A program made the position numbers and the translations under genes. The notes under the pieces are model-generated. The model was given only the letters and a program-made list of their open reading frames with translations. It had not been told where the DNA came from and ran no database searches. A stretch of 64,000 bases of DNA from an uncultured Draconibacterium sp. (GTDB lineage: Bacteria; Bacteroidota; Bacteroidia; Bacteroidales; Prolixibacteraceae): the NCBI RefSeq assembly GCF_963676815.1, contig NZ_OY781365.1:2452501-2516500 (forward strand). The letters run 5' to 3'. Below, piece by piece: positions 15,001 through 19,987 of this stretch (position 1 is its first letter; the number at the start of each line of letters is the position of its first letter).

Positions 15001-18000
15001 TTATTAGATGCCTGCTCCGATCAGTTGGATGTTGATGCTGCCTTTGCCAGCTGGATTAGTCAGTTTGGGTATAGCGGTGGTTGTAATGTGGTTGCTACGG
15101 CGGTTGATTCATTTACTTCGCCAAATATTTGCGGTGGAGAAATTGTTATTAATTATTCGGCAGCCGATGTTTGCGGTCAGGTGAAAACCGGCGCAGCTTT
15201 TTTTGCCATCGATTTCCCGTTACTTGTAGAACTTAACCCTTCGTTTACTGTACCTGTAAATACCAGCGTGTATAGCGATGCATTATGTAATTACGATGCT
15301 GATCCTACAATTACAGGTTATCCAACCGATTTATATGACAACTGCACAGAAGATAGTTTGCATATTTCGTATAATGACAATGTTGTTGATGGCTCATGCG
15401 CAGGAGAATACATTATTTATCGCGATTGGACAGTTGTTGATAATTGCGGTAACGACACAACGCAACAACAGATTATAAATGTTCTTGATACCATTCCTCC
15501 GGTAATTGTTTGTCCAAATGATACTTCGGAGTTTACCGATCCGAGTCAGTGTACCAAAACGGGCATGGACATGGGAACTGCAGCGGCCACTGATAATTGT
15601 ACTCCCGAGGCATCAATAATAATAACCAACGATGCTCCGGTGCAGCTACCTGTTGGAACAACTACAGTAACCTGGACAGCTACCGACGATTGTGGTAACG
15701 TTTCGTTCTGCACACAATTGGTAACTATTGTTGATACCATTCCACCAAATATCGATATAAACGGTTGTCAGGATGTGACGGAAACAGCTGCTCCTAATAA
15801 CTGCTCGAAGGTTCCGGATACGATGCTCGATCCTGTTTATTCTGATGATTGCTGGCCAGTTGATTCGCTGGTGTTGACTTATTCAGTAAACGGAGCAACA
15901 ACAGCAAGCGGAACAGGCTCTGCAGCAGTGGTCGAATACAATGTTGGCGTTTCATATGTTACTTATGTTGTCACCGATCCAGATGGTCTTCAGGATTCGT
16001 GTTCGTTTATAGTAACAATTGTTGATGTTACTCCTCCTGGAATTGACATTGGTGGTTGCGTTGATGTGAGCGATACAGCGGCGGCAAACAACTGTTCAAA
16101 AGTTCCCGCTATAATTGCCGATCCAACTTATTCAGATAATTGCTGGCCTGTTGATTCGTTAACATTAACCTGGACAATGACCGGAGCCACCACAGGTACA
16201 GGCACCGGTTCTGTTGCTGGCGAAAGTTTTAATGTTGGATTAACTACCGTTCAGTATGTTGTTACCGATCCTGACGGAAACAGCGATTCTTGTTCGTTTA
16301 CTGTGCGTATTCTGGATATTACAGCTCCGGGAATTGATATTGGAGGTTGTGTTGATGTTAGCGGCACTATGGATGCAAACAATTGTTATGCTATACCACC
16401 GGCAATTACTGATCCAACTTTTTCCGATGCTTGTTGGCCGGTGGATTCGCTGGCTTTGAGTTTCAGAATAGAAAACGGAGCATGGGATACTACCGGAGTG
16501 GGATATGTTTCCGGACTTCAATTCCCGGTTGGAACGAATACGGTTTGGTACATAGTAACCGACCCTGATGGAAATGCTGACAGCTGTTCGTTTACCGTGG
16601 AAATGTTACGCGACGAGATTCCGTGGACAGCAATTACTTGTCCATCTGATCCAGCGCCGATAGTCCTTGGTTCAACCGAGTGTGAAAGGGCTATTTCTCT
16701 TGATCCTCCTGTTGTAAGCGACTATTGTGTTACGGCAACCTACACAATTACCAATGATTTTAACGGACTTTCTGTTATCTCGGATGAAATATTCCCTGTT
16801 GGTATTACGCAGGTTAACTGGACGATAAGCGATAATTCGGGCAACGATACCATTTGTACGGTTTATGTTGATATAAGCGGTGTTCAGTTGCCAACAATTG
16901 CCTGTCCATCTGATGTTGTTCAGCAATTAACAGCCGATCAGTGTGAAGCAATTCCTGTTAATATTCAGGAGCCAGATGTAGATGCTCCTTGCTGGCCCGA
17001 CGATTCGCTGGCTATTAGTTATGTAATTACGGGTGCACTTGATTCTATCGGCGTTGGTTCTGTTTCTTCAATAGAGTTTCCGTTCGGTATTTCAACAGTA
17101 ACTTATACGGTTACCGATCCTGACGGGAATACCGCTGACTGTGCATTTACAGTTTCAATGTCGCGTCCGAGTATTCCTTCGGCAGTTGTTAATTGTCCAA
17201 CTACCTCAGTTACCGTTACTGTAAATCCGAACGAATGTGAGACTTTTGTCGATCTGGATCCACCAACTATTAGCGATCCTTGTTCAACAGCAGTATATAC
17301 AATAACCAACGACTATACGGGAACCAACGATGCCGATACGCTTTATCCAATTGGTATTACAACGGTTACATGGACCATTCGCGATACTTTTGGGAACGAG
17401 GAATATTGTTTGGTGGATGTTGAAGTAATTGACTTGCTGCCAACCTTAACCTGTCCACCGGATACAGTATTACAGGCCGATTTTAATCGGGCATATGCAT
17501 CGGGTATTACCATTGATCTTCCTTATTTCGAAGACAACTGCGACTCTACGCTAACGTGGACAGTGAGCGGAGCAACCACGCTTTCAGAACTTGAAAATGA
17601 TGTATTGGCAAATGGTATTAATGTGGTTCATTATCCCGATACATTTAACCTGGGAACTACTACCATCACCTACACTTTTGAAGACGGACACGGAAATATC
17701 GTTGAGTGTAGTCATAACATTACTGTGCTTGGTGCACCTGATATTGAATGTCCGCCGGATACAACAATTTACCTCGATGGTTCGGAAGGTAACTGCGAAG
17801 CTACATTCGATCCGGGTGTGGCCGACCTGATACAGGGAACTCCGCCAATTACCTGGACTTATACCATAACTTTCCCCGATGGTTCGACACAAACACATAC
17901 GTATATAAAAGATGCGCCCGATCCGGAACCAAACCCGCTGGGCGTAATGGATTTCCCGCTTGGGGTAACTACTATTGAATGGAGGGCTGAAAATATTTCC

Positions 18001-18531
18001 GGATTCGATACCTGTTCGCACTGGATAGAAGTGATCGATACAATTCCTCCAACCTTTACAACAGCACCATACGAAAACTGTGTTGACATGTTGCACTGGG
18101 CCGTTTACGATCCTGCTAATGCGAACCCGGTATTTAACCATGTCGATCCGCTGGTAGAAAAATTCCCGGTTGATTACCGAACCATGTTTGCCGGCGATGA
18201 ATACCTCGATCTGCTTACATTGGAAGATAACTGCTGCGACTCTACAGAAATGGCCATAAACTGGAGAATTGAATTTAGCGATACTCCAAATTCAGTAACA
18301 GGAGTTATGGAATCTCATCCGAATATTGAAGGAACAGGTCAACCTTCAACTTATACGCATCCGGTAACCGGATTGCCAACCGATATTTACCTGTGGGGCG
18401 ATGGTGTGACCTTTACCACTGTGGTTCATCATATTTATTATTGGGTAACCGACTGTAACGGAAATACGACAGAGGAGGTAATGGAAGAAATTACCATTAC
18501 ACCACGACCACAAATTATTAAACAGAATTAA
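1..18531 (+). CDS. Giant secreted multi-repeat adhesin-like protein (5' partial)
   Basis: The reading frame is open from the first base, so the start and signal peptide lie upstream; at least 6176 residues are visible. The protein is a chain of small Cys-paired beta-sandwich modules. In order: a beta-rich N-terminal part (to about 520), PKD/Ig-like modules including two near-identical 91-residue units (730-1275), four SprB-type repeats (about 1557-2490), PKD-like and HYR modules (to about 4510), Ig-like modules (to 5660), four 'DIDNGSxDNC' modules (about 5926-6890), more SprB repeats (6895-8130), six PKD-like units (9535-11085), a region of unknown fold (about 11300-13400), six HYR-like units with an AYxxW segment (13675-15225) and a long HYR series to about 18060. 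No T9SS sorting domain is seen: the protein ends ITPRPQIIKQN. Such architectures are typical of Bacteroidota surface adhesins; adhesion is an inference. It heads a group of secreted-protein genes on one strand. Confidence 0.85.
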   Translation, partial: SANADLVLESDVQVINLALNSATTIDLNGYALQQEVTGTGIYSYPIEDGSGNPVFVQINLTSGSGFGPGDYIEVTTSDGKHPDNESDNHFLNQYWTVNVVGITNPVFNITAEYHSSDVNGTESEIVAGVWDGSSWTKYGAVSGGSISASNVAGTTIWFTGITLDDPIVAIDLGATTAICEGSSITLNTTVTGDNPITYSWTSTPSGYTSSSSSPTVSPLSDIRYTVEITDGNGFTATDFIDVTVEPLPTASAGGTSTICENSSYTLLAGEASSANGTIQWTENGAGSITSGVTTLTPTYTPAAGDAGNTVVMTMTVTSTNSCAPSTATANYSITVEPLPSAFAGGSTTICEADSYTLSAGEASSANGTIQWTENGAGSITSGATTLTPTYTPAAGDAGNDVTLTFTVTSTNDCAPATATDIFTVTVREPLSQSTISTAQDICYNGVPQSLVGTAATGGSGSYSYQWQSSPDGTGSWTNVGTNSLVYSPPALTATTFYRLEVSDLCGTEYSNVVEVNVAPELTANDAATAILCNGGSAMVTLSANGGTAPYSYTFNGVNDADGVIANVTAGTYNWSVTDARNCAPVTGTIVIAEPTKVTATIAITNEIDCNGQTGEVTITANGGIPPYEYIFNGVTQSSNVFTGILAGNNLAWSVRDANGCEFITGSPVNMVAPDALSASATPTHLQCYNDNSGSIELTVTGGTMPYSFAWDNGAGNVEDPSGLAANSYSVTITDAKGCTTAATATVNQPAELTASVDATPILCNGEIAGIQINAGGGTPPYVYTLDGNANGTGTFAGILAASGIAWQVEDASGCIVSDTYDLVQPTEIVISAISVVDDEICEGEDIELSSAASGGTGGLTYTWEYPDGTIVNNAQNPTILNADVSYDGTFTLTVTDANNCSKDTTMDVIVHPSPTVNSIADIEDCHDVAIGEISISGNNADDFSWTIDIDSIWDIASSGNGNIPAFTTNNMGNEPVTATVTVTPLYTGQGCSGVAESFTITVNPIPEITVTNNTPILCDNGITSIVLSSNVFGTTFNWSGDDGSSGTGNIIEESISGGVTYSITPISPDGCVGDDGTTSVAVISTAYDLEVNPEAIPATSYCQGEDFSFDFRASSGGAGSILNYTFQRWWGSDWDEIEWVTQFMWTVDNPNVAINTNGGPIGNGTVSNPDALNNLTIPLINNTDVVQTATISVTPWSYSRERSCEWRFWGGTNCSSWSSWSSQCAGDAYEITITVQPFAIECSGDYDLFVDPGECNATITPDAPTISCDPGTTLTWTMTGDATDSGNGNISNYDFPTGTTTVTYRATENANPSNFRECSFNVTVEDNEAPAISNCPADINQTMSSVVCGDTVVFSEPVFTDNCDGIITATRTDGTGLNSGDVFPEGITTLTWHAVDAAGNDTTCSFDVTILSDGSGPDITCVGNQAECAPYNSTYLKTGTDWDAIATDNCPGVISLNYNLSGASSGTGSSLNNVQFSIGTTTVEWTATDAQGNSSNCSFEVIISEEPGFAQNPVDVSACLNGSATFTASAAGVPAPTYQWRFEGTDIPGETGATLIVNNIQAIDAGNYDVVASSSCGTAISTNAVLSVSSPPEITTQPASQTDCLGESVEFTVAAIGGETPYSYAWQMRPTSSDAWGDAAMVSNIVTTDDVMVVTNIGDSNNPDHAEYRVIVTDVCGNSDTSSVAAITVNTILNALVDTTTVCQDGAATFSVLTSGSVPVLYEWFLNSSPVSNNAVFSGTTTQTLTITNAQVSEGGTYSVRVTFNITQPNNNGAGATTCQSLLIDIGELIVDEGPDIVAGISSQTICPGNAIAQIDLSNANGTPGTTYSWTRDNTGVLTGMPDSGSGNTINGVLNSLTPGTMVTTTFEITALANGCPSATTVTVTVGDTTRPTPATCPTDIIVNTDAGLCDATVSYTVPAFDDDCDGLAIPGTLVEGFASGAQFPIGTTTVKYIYTDAAGNVSDTCSFDVTVADNEQPTAICKDVTVQLDATGVVSITPADIDNGSSDGCGLDSLRIDVSSFDCSDIGDNTVSLTAVDLYGNEATCAVTVTVQDTVKPVVACRDINAYLDVNGQVSITAAAIDNGSTDNCAIASLNLSATDFTCTDLGSNSVTLTATDDNGNSSTCNAEVNVLDTISPNAICRDITIQLNGSGSASITANDVNNGSSDNCGIDTMFISQYTFDCSETGLNLITLTVVDDNGNSSDCVATVTVEDIEKPVARCRDITIQLDANGLAAIVAADIDNGSTDNCGVPTLSVSPNSFNCTNLGANTVTLTATDGYGNDSTCQAVVTVSDDDYPVEITANVSQTTILCNGEPADITISVSGGVGALTYTFNGVSQPINTFSGIGAGTYNWSVTDPFGCGDTTGTFEVVEPEPLQALLTSLDASCSSGNDGEIRISASGGSNVFEFSIDGGASWESDTIFTGLSPGFYDVQMRDANVPTCSVVLDAALEIIILDADITLTDISCYGETDGEITLSNPDGGSGAYQFSINGGTTWEDFVSGSYTYINLMADTFDVWIRDANDLTCVIPLDTMLILTEPDSLYALVDSANITCFGANNGTISLLSSAGGTGGYEYSIDGGTNWSSNSNFAGLIPATYDVRMRDANGCEKILNAALILTEPSILTANIDSSNISCNGGNDGEIILSNPTGGYGSYEFSVDGGTNWQTDTAFLNLYAGTYDVRIRDISDPSCFIILNPTLVLTEPPAMNIAAQPTDITNCFASTVQFGVNINGGAGTITYEWQRMRPSESVFTTISAGPNVLNQDTDSLQVLNIGNADSPNGTQYRVVISDNCTVLTSNLVTLLVNEITDVTPDIEDTEICEGQNYSLQVATSGGIPVSYQWQIDSAGTWENLSNTTVVSGVNSDQLTIAGATPNLTGQYRVVVTFPSTSGDCDLSSESFIRNLTVYPLPVVDSTTDIVVCNGDIVSAINFTGTGTSYDWTNTDASIGLAASGTGDITSFTAVNSDTVPVNAEIVVTPRGLYCDGIADTFLITVNPTPEAIAPSGLVFCEAGPTDPYPLSGIPSNVVFDISGGASIGLADATDVSEISSFTPIVGTATITITPKLNGCTGTAVSFDILVVESPTATISGGDTVCQGGLAASLIFESATGRIVEATYTINGADTNTVVIPAYTPVPLPVPTNNSGVFEYELIQVAYISEPYCSNTDVKDTAQIVVIEPPVPTILGPDEICANIEGNVYTTEPGMTDYVWNVSSGATITAGGDLLSNTITITWDTPGSKNVSVRYTDGNLCSATISTIYPVTVNAVPVPTITGSANVCEGEVITYITQSGMTNYLWDISAGGTISAGGALTDNSVTVEWNGAGDQTVSVNYTNGNGCTADSTTLSITEHDVYVNPEPVPSLTGVDTACTGTEHIYTSDAGMTNYIWTVSAGGTIVSGGTFNDNTATIRWNADGAQSISVNYTDTSGCIATADSTLDVWVHLSPVPVINGPGLICAGSANATYRTDPGMTNYNWTVSAGGTITGGANDSIVYVTWNSIGNHTISVDYTNANNCNAITPSVLAVEAVNEVIPTITGVQTVCEGTTGNYTTESGMSDYNWSVIGGTITAGGDPFSNSVTILWDSAGVQTVSVDYLSINGCNSIVTNHSVTVDPMPHPSITGATSACLDTIVYTYTTEPGMTDYQWIYSAGAIVIGGGSSTDDYIEIQWDALGPQSVNVNYTNLNGCRAITASTQNVVVNELTPVTCPGDTTFCVNAGIVNLVEGTPGGGVFSGPGVSGNTFDPMVADVGLHTITYSYTNDSSCVSSCTFQIRVDPQPIVLDQYLTICSESSVDINLNQLVPDATFSWVAYDNSSGTSVSGFTDCASGCDTMITDILVNSSITEPSYNIGTAGTVVYEVTALHNGCGGTFNIVVTVQPSIIELEHSWNSNFVEDFIEVCAGAQALSSNDLEILHPTRTWGFFNSYGLLTDGDYFDDDNWGVRILYGQSEEGPWVQAPHGEGPFGDGWNDSEGPYQWIVDLAINDRLGYHYFIVELTDPYTGCIKYSNPAILNIVSSLRIEAGGPDFVCTSSSPSPITLDGAYVGGIASTSTGGTWTANVAGGSFSQNFSNPGLATYTPPADFVGEITLTLTSNDPDGSGECVPLTDERIMNVLPPGSFESCLEPATWIESGSPGNNGYLDDNQSPCAINIVGSDNLSGNPGSFGISHCAGAGTLSFDWYFKAPVNKIVWHQEDQQVGSNNGSSSRMYVAPPTNIEVGDLIIVTIHVNDNTGTISDNDGEFIEIRRDTYSGAVTLASFYKIATSADVSRTTDYRFNLSNVSSNDRIYSVRISGADQNQATVIGDNDGIAQYLTYPARDYMNATIPAVSVTNANSMLVSALAINISGSSGDVEYINSPLGSTTMFYEDYETTARVAQELISSTGSAGTQTFSWPSYNSRNRYNMYVAAHSFIINPAIPDVDAANYIIGTTPVMLGNVNGASGSVSVPVSGGENISFAVSTDLNTGGPGELIIYNLDVPNDPPVVSGDTLIEYAECQPVGFDPDTAFTGPTVFDDCDTFSIQTGYPTTTAIISNGCENSQTRTWVYVDDCGLESETFTQRIIWTVIDTITLSCPPSDTLASCSDVADIQVAYDAWKAGFSYIGGCETVFDNLNEFPVLTDLSCGGQLDFTLIVYDACGQVDSCTSHLVIQAAEDLALSCPNDTLLPACTDTAEIRVAYEAWIAGFSYVGGCSTVTTNIDSVPELTDLSCGGEIEFRYVVNLGSPSCPNSIDCYRTFTVEAPVDLHVNVPGDATLPLCSDTASIRAAYDIWVAGFTTTGGCDVQSNIDSIPELPDLTCGGSVSFVFRAWNGEGKCVDSAVDSSSFTVMDPPPLSITCPPDPNLPGCSGALAITAAYNNWVDGFTASGGCDLVTNIDSIPPLGDLLCNGQLVFEFIARSGENVCSTVDTCVATFTIGNADTLAITCPGDTIVEGCSAAEVQTVFDNWIAQFAYTGGCNVNESDLSIYTPPITCGGVVVVNYIVSDECEQTDSCTATFQVNAPELVISVPEDTLLDACSDQLDVDAAFASWISQFGYSGGCNVVATAVDSFTSPNICGGEIVINYSAADVCGQVKTGAAFFAIDFPLLVELNPSFTVPVNTSVYSDALCNYDADPTITGYPTDLYDNCTEDSLHISYNDNVVDGSCAGEYIIYRDWTVVDNCGNDTTQQQIINVLDTIPPVIVCPNDTSEFTDPSQCTKTGMDMGTAAATDNCTPEASIIITNDAPVQLPVGTTTVTWTATDDCGNVSFCTQLVTIVDTIPPNIDINGCQDVTETAAPNNCSKVPDTMLDPVYSDDCWPVDSLVLTYSVNGATTASGTGSAAVVEYNVGVSYVTYVVTDPDGLQDSCSFIVTIVDVTPPGIDIGGCVDVSDTAAANNCSKVPAIIADPTYSDNCWPVDSLTLTWTMTGATTGTGTGSVAGESFNVGLTTVQYVVTDPDGNSDSCSFTVRILDITAPGIDIGGCVDVSGTMDANNCYAIPPAITDPTFSDACWPVDSLALSFRIENGAWDTTGVGYVSGLQFPVGTNTVWYIVTDPDGNADSCSFTVEMLRDEIPWTAITCPSDPAPIVLGSTECERAISLDPPVVSDYCVTATYTITNDFNGLSVISDEIFPVGITQVNWTISDNSGNDTICTVYVDISGVQLPTIACPSDVVQQLTADQCEAIPVNIQEPDVDAPCWPDDSLAISYVITGALDSIGVGSVSSIEFPFGISTVTYTVTDPDGNTADCAFTVSMSRPSIPSAVVNCPTTSVTVTVNPNECETFVDLDPPTISDPCSTAVYTITNDYTGTNDADTLYPIGITTVTWTIRDTFGNEEYCLVDVEVIDLLPTLTCPPDTVLQADFNRAYASGITIDLPYFEDNCDSTLTWTVSGATTLSELENDVLANGINVVHYPDTFNLGTTTITYTFEDGHGNIVECSHNITVLGAPDIECPPDTTIYLDGSEGNCEATFDPGVADLIQGTPPITWTYTITFPDGSTQTHTYIKDAPDPEPNPLGVMDFPLGVTTIEWRAENISGFDTCSHWIEVIDTIPPTFTTAPYENCVDMLHWAVYDPANANPVFNHVDPLVEKFPVDYRTMFAGDEYLDLLTLEDNCCDSTEMAINWRIEFSDTPNSVTGVMESHPNIEGTGQPSTYTHPVTGLPTDIYLWGDGVTFTTVVHHIYYWVTDCNGNTTEEVMEEITITPRPQIIKQN
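730..1275 (+). repeat. Two near-identical 91-codon modules in the giant gene
   Basis: Units 730-1002 and 1003-1275 have a period of exactly 273 bp. Both begin VEPLP and contain the segment AGEASSANGTIQWTENGAGS. The DNA is almost identical over about 120 bp in the middle of each unit and diverges at the edges. This fits a recent in-frame duplication or gene conversion; neighbouring modules are much more diverged. Confidence 0.85.
9535..11085 (+). repeat. Six PKD-like modules of about 87 residues
   Basis: Units start near 9535, 9796, 10066, 10324, 10579 and 10831. Each has the pattern P(T/S)ITG..xxC, then (E/S)PGM(T/S)(D/N)YxW, a glycine-rich xAGG turn, and a closing VSVNYTxxNGC strand. They are encoded in frame within the giant gene and probably form a stretched rod of beta-sandwich domains. 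Confidence 0.8.
13675..15225 (+). repeat. Six HYR-like modules with a conserved AYxxWxxGF segment
   Basis: Units start near 13675, 13930, 14200, 14464, 14728 and 14974. Each begins like an HYR domain (xxCPxDTxLxxCSD), then has a probably helical segment (I.AAYxxWVAGF), then GGC, usually a TNIDSIPxLxDL loop, then CGG and a closing strand with a Cys pair. The helix-like segment sets them apart from the ordinary HYR modules that follow at 15480-18060. Confidence 0.75.
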
Positions 18532-18576
18532 GGGAATGAGACACGATATAGACATAGAAAGAAGTTGGAGGCAACT

Positions 18577-18786
18577 TCACCACCTCACCGCTGTAAACGC
18601 GGTCCCCTCCGCCTGGAAGGCGGAGAAATTAGGGCCGGAGACTTCAATGCTATTGTCATCTCGACGAGGATACGAGGAGAGATCTGTAACAGTGGAGCAA
18701 CAAAGTAACAGATTTCTCTCCGTCAGCCGATGGATCGAAATGACAGAGGCCATCACCGGAGCGACTTTCCCCACTTGGGGGGAAAT
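18577..18786 (+). repeat. 210-bp intergenic direct repeat, copy 1
   Basis: This copy and the one at 18832-19041 differ at only a few positions (for example CCGCC/CCTCC and GATGG/GACGG). It holds a small hairpin (CTCCGCCT...AGGCGGAG), a palindromic 'SERREES'-type element at 18655-18744, and a TTTCCCC/GGGGGAAA hairpin at its right end. A long open frame crosses both copies (18536-19450), but it follows the repeats and is not considered a gene. Confidence 0.9.
18655..18744. repeat. Palindromic 'SERREES'-type element, copy 1
   Basis: It starts GTCATCTCGA and ends TCGAAATGAC, an imperfect palindrome. Inside is a second inverted pair: GAGAGATCTGTAAC facing GTAACAGATTTCTCTC. Related sequence recurs at 18910-18999 and 21438-21540. 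Elements like this are widespread in bacterial intergenic DNA and cause spurious ORF calls containing SERREES on the complementary strand (family recognition from memory). Confidence 0.7.
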
Positions 18787-18806
18787 GTCTGCAGGACAAA
18801 GGGGGT
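18766..18806 (+). repeat. CCCC/GGGG hairpin element
   Basis: TTTCCCC-acttg-GGGGGAAA forms a stem, followed by a short GTC..GAC-like arm (TGTCTGCAGGACA) and a terminal AGGGGGT. The same layout recurs at 19359-19404, 19859-19922 and 21671-21711, which makes it a dispersed element and not a single terminator. It has no U-tract. Confidence 0.65.
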
Positions 18807-18831
18807 CGGTAAAAGTTAATTATAATAACTC

Positions 18832-19041
18832 TCACCACCTCACCGCTGTAAACGCGGTCCCCTCCTCCTGGAAGGCGGAGAAATTAGGGCCGGAGACTTC
18901 AATGCTATTGTCATCTCGACGAGGATACGAGGAGAGATCTGTAACAGTGGAGCAACAAAGTAACAGATTTCTCTCCGTCAGCCGACGGATCGAAATGAAC
19001 GAGGCCATCACCGGAGCGACTTTCCCCACTTGGGGGGAAAT
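18832..19041 (+). repeat. 210-bp intergenic direct repeat, copy 2
   Basis: Near-identical to 18577-18786, starting 255 bp after copy 1; a 45-bp unrelated spacer separates the copies. It contains a palindromic SERREES-type element at about 18910-18999. Confidence 0.9.
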
Positions 19042-19067
19042 TTATCAGAAGATGCTAGTTGATACTT

Positions 19068-19187
19068 TACCCCCCGTATCGGCCACACTCCGTCAAGCGG
19101 AGTTGGCGGCCTCAACTGTCCCCCTACGTGTAGGGGGACGAGTGGAGCCGGTGGCTTCGAAGAAGATCCGGTGGAAGTCGGGGGGTA
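19068..19187. repeat. 120-bp cruciform-type element
   Basis: The outer arms are TACCCCCCG (19068-19076) and CGGGGGGTA (19179-19187). Inside lie the hairpins CTCCGTCAAGCGGAG and GTCCCCCTACGTGTAGGGGGAC. Nested inverted repeats without coding content suggest a REP- or MITE-like element. No flanking target duplication was identified. Confidence 0.65.
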
Positions 19188-19358
19188 CGGAGAATTATAT
19201 GAGAATGACAGAGGCCATCACCGGAGCCGGTGGAGATGGTGTTGAAGTAAAAACAAATAAAAACGCTCATTATTTCCAAAAGGAAACCGTGAGCAAACGA
19301 GATAATAATTTAAGCCTGTTCTTCCTGATTTCACAACACGCATTGAAATGCGAAAAGT

Positions 19359-19404
19359 TCTCCCCCTTGGGGGAGATGTCCGCCAGCTGGCGGACAGAGG
19401 GGTA
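19359..19404 (+). repeat. CCCC/GGGG hairpin element
   Basis: CTCCCCC-tt-GGGGGAG is followed by the perfect hairpin GTCCGCC-agct-GGCGGAC (19378-19395) and AGGGG. The layout is the same as the elements at 18766 and 21671. Confidence 0.7.
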
Positions 19405-19450
19405 TAGGTTAGTAGCTAACAAAAAAAAATCAAGTGCCTATGAAACATGA

Positions 19451-19858
19451 CTAAAGCTTTAAATCTTTCTGCTGAACAGAGTAGGTGGAGAGTATGGTTC
19501 TGTAAGGCGACTGGTTTCCCGGTTGCCTGTGGCTACGGAGAAACGTGGTGTTTATTTTCTCTACAACAACAACATGTATTTAGGCGATACAACCTATAAA
19601 TACCACAATTCCCCGGAGCCCGGCCATCTGTATTAGGAAATCAGGGGAAGTGCCACTTGTGGCATACCCCCTTGATTAAGATCCTGACCGCTAACTAGCG
19701 GGTGAACAATAATGTTGATGAGCCCCTAACGATTTGACATTTTGAAACTAAGTTTAACTGAATTGAACGAAATAATAACCGATCAATTCAAAAAAAGAAA
19801 AACACGTTCTGAAGTTTATTGAAAGGAGAATTGCCTGGAGCCTGAGAACCACCGGCCA
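19451..19858 (+). other. Unassigned intergenic stretch with structured segment
   Basis: No convincing gene is present. A stop-bounded frame about 19464-19637 lacks a good start and matches no family I recognise. At 19641-19675 a hairpin forms: TCA-GGGG outer pairs with CCCC-TGA around an inner TGCCA-cttg-TGGCA. A second perfect hairpin, CCGCTA-ac-TAGCGG, lies at 19688-19701. The end (about 19730-19858) is AT-rich and featureless. Confidence 0.5.
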
Positions 19859-19922
19859 CATTTCTCCCCCTCGTGAGGGGGAGTACGCCGACCGAGCTAT
19901 GCGAGCGTCGGTGGGAGGGGGT
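19859..19922 (+). repeat. CCCC/GGGG hairpin element
   Basis: TCTCCCCCTC-GTGAGGGGGAG is followed by an imperfect palindromic middle (GCCGACCGAGC...GCGAGCGTCGG) and GGAGGGGGT. Same architecture as 18766-18806, with a longer second arm. Confidence 0.65.
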
Positions 19923-19987
19923 AAACATGCCACACGTAATTTCACCTGATATAAACCAAGAACAGCTAAACATTAAAAATTTTAATT

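Noticed and set aside
18536..19450. Open frame of 304 codons
   Set aside because: It runs over two 210-bp noncoding repeats, hairpin elements and a cruciform; the product is repeat wording with no domain, and the frame starts 5 bp after the giant gene by chance.
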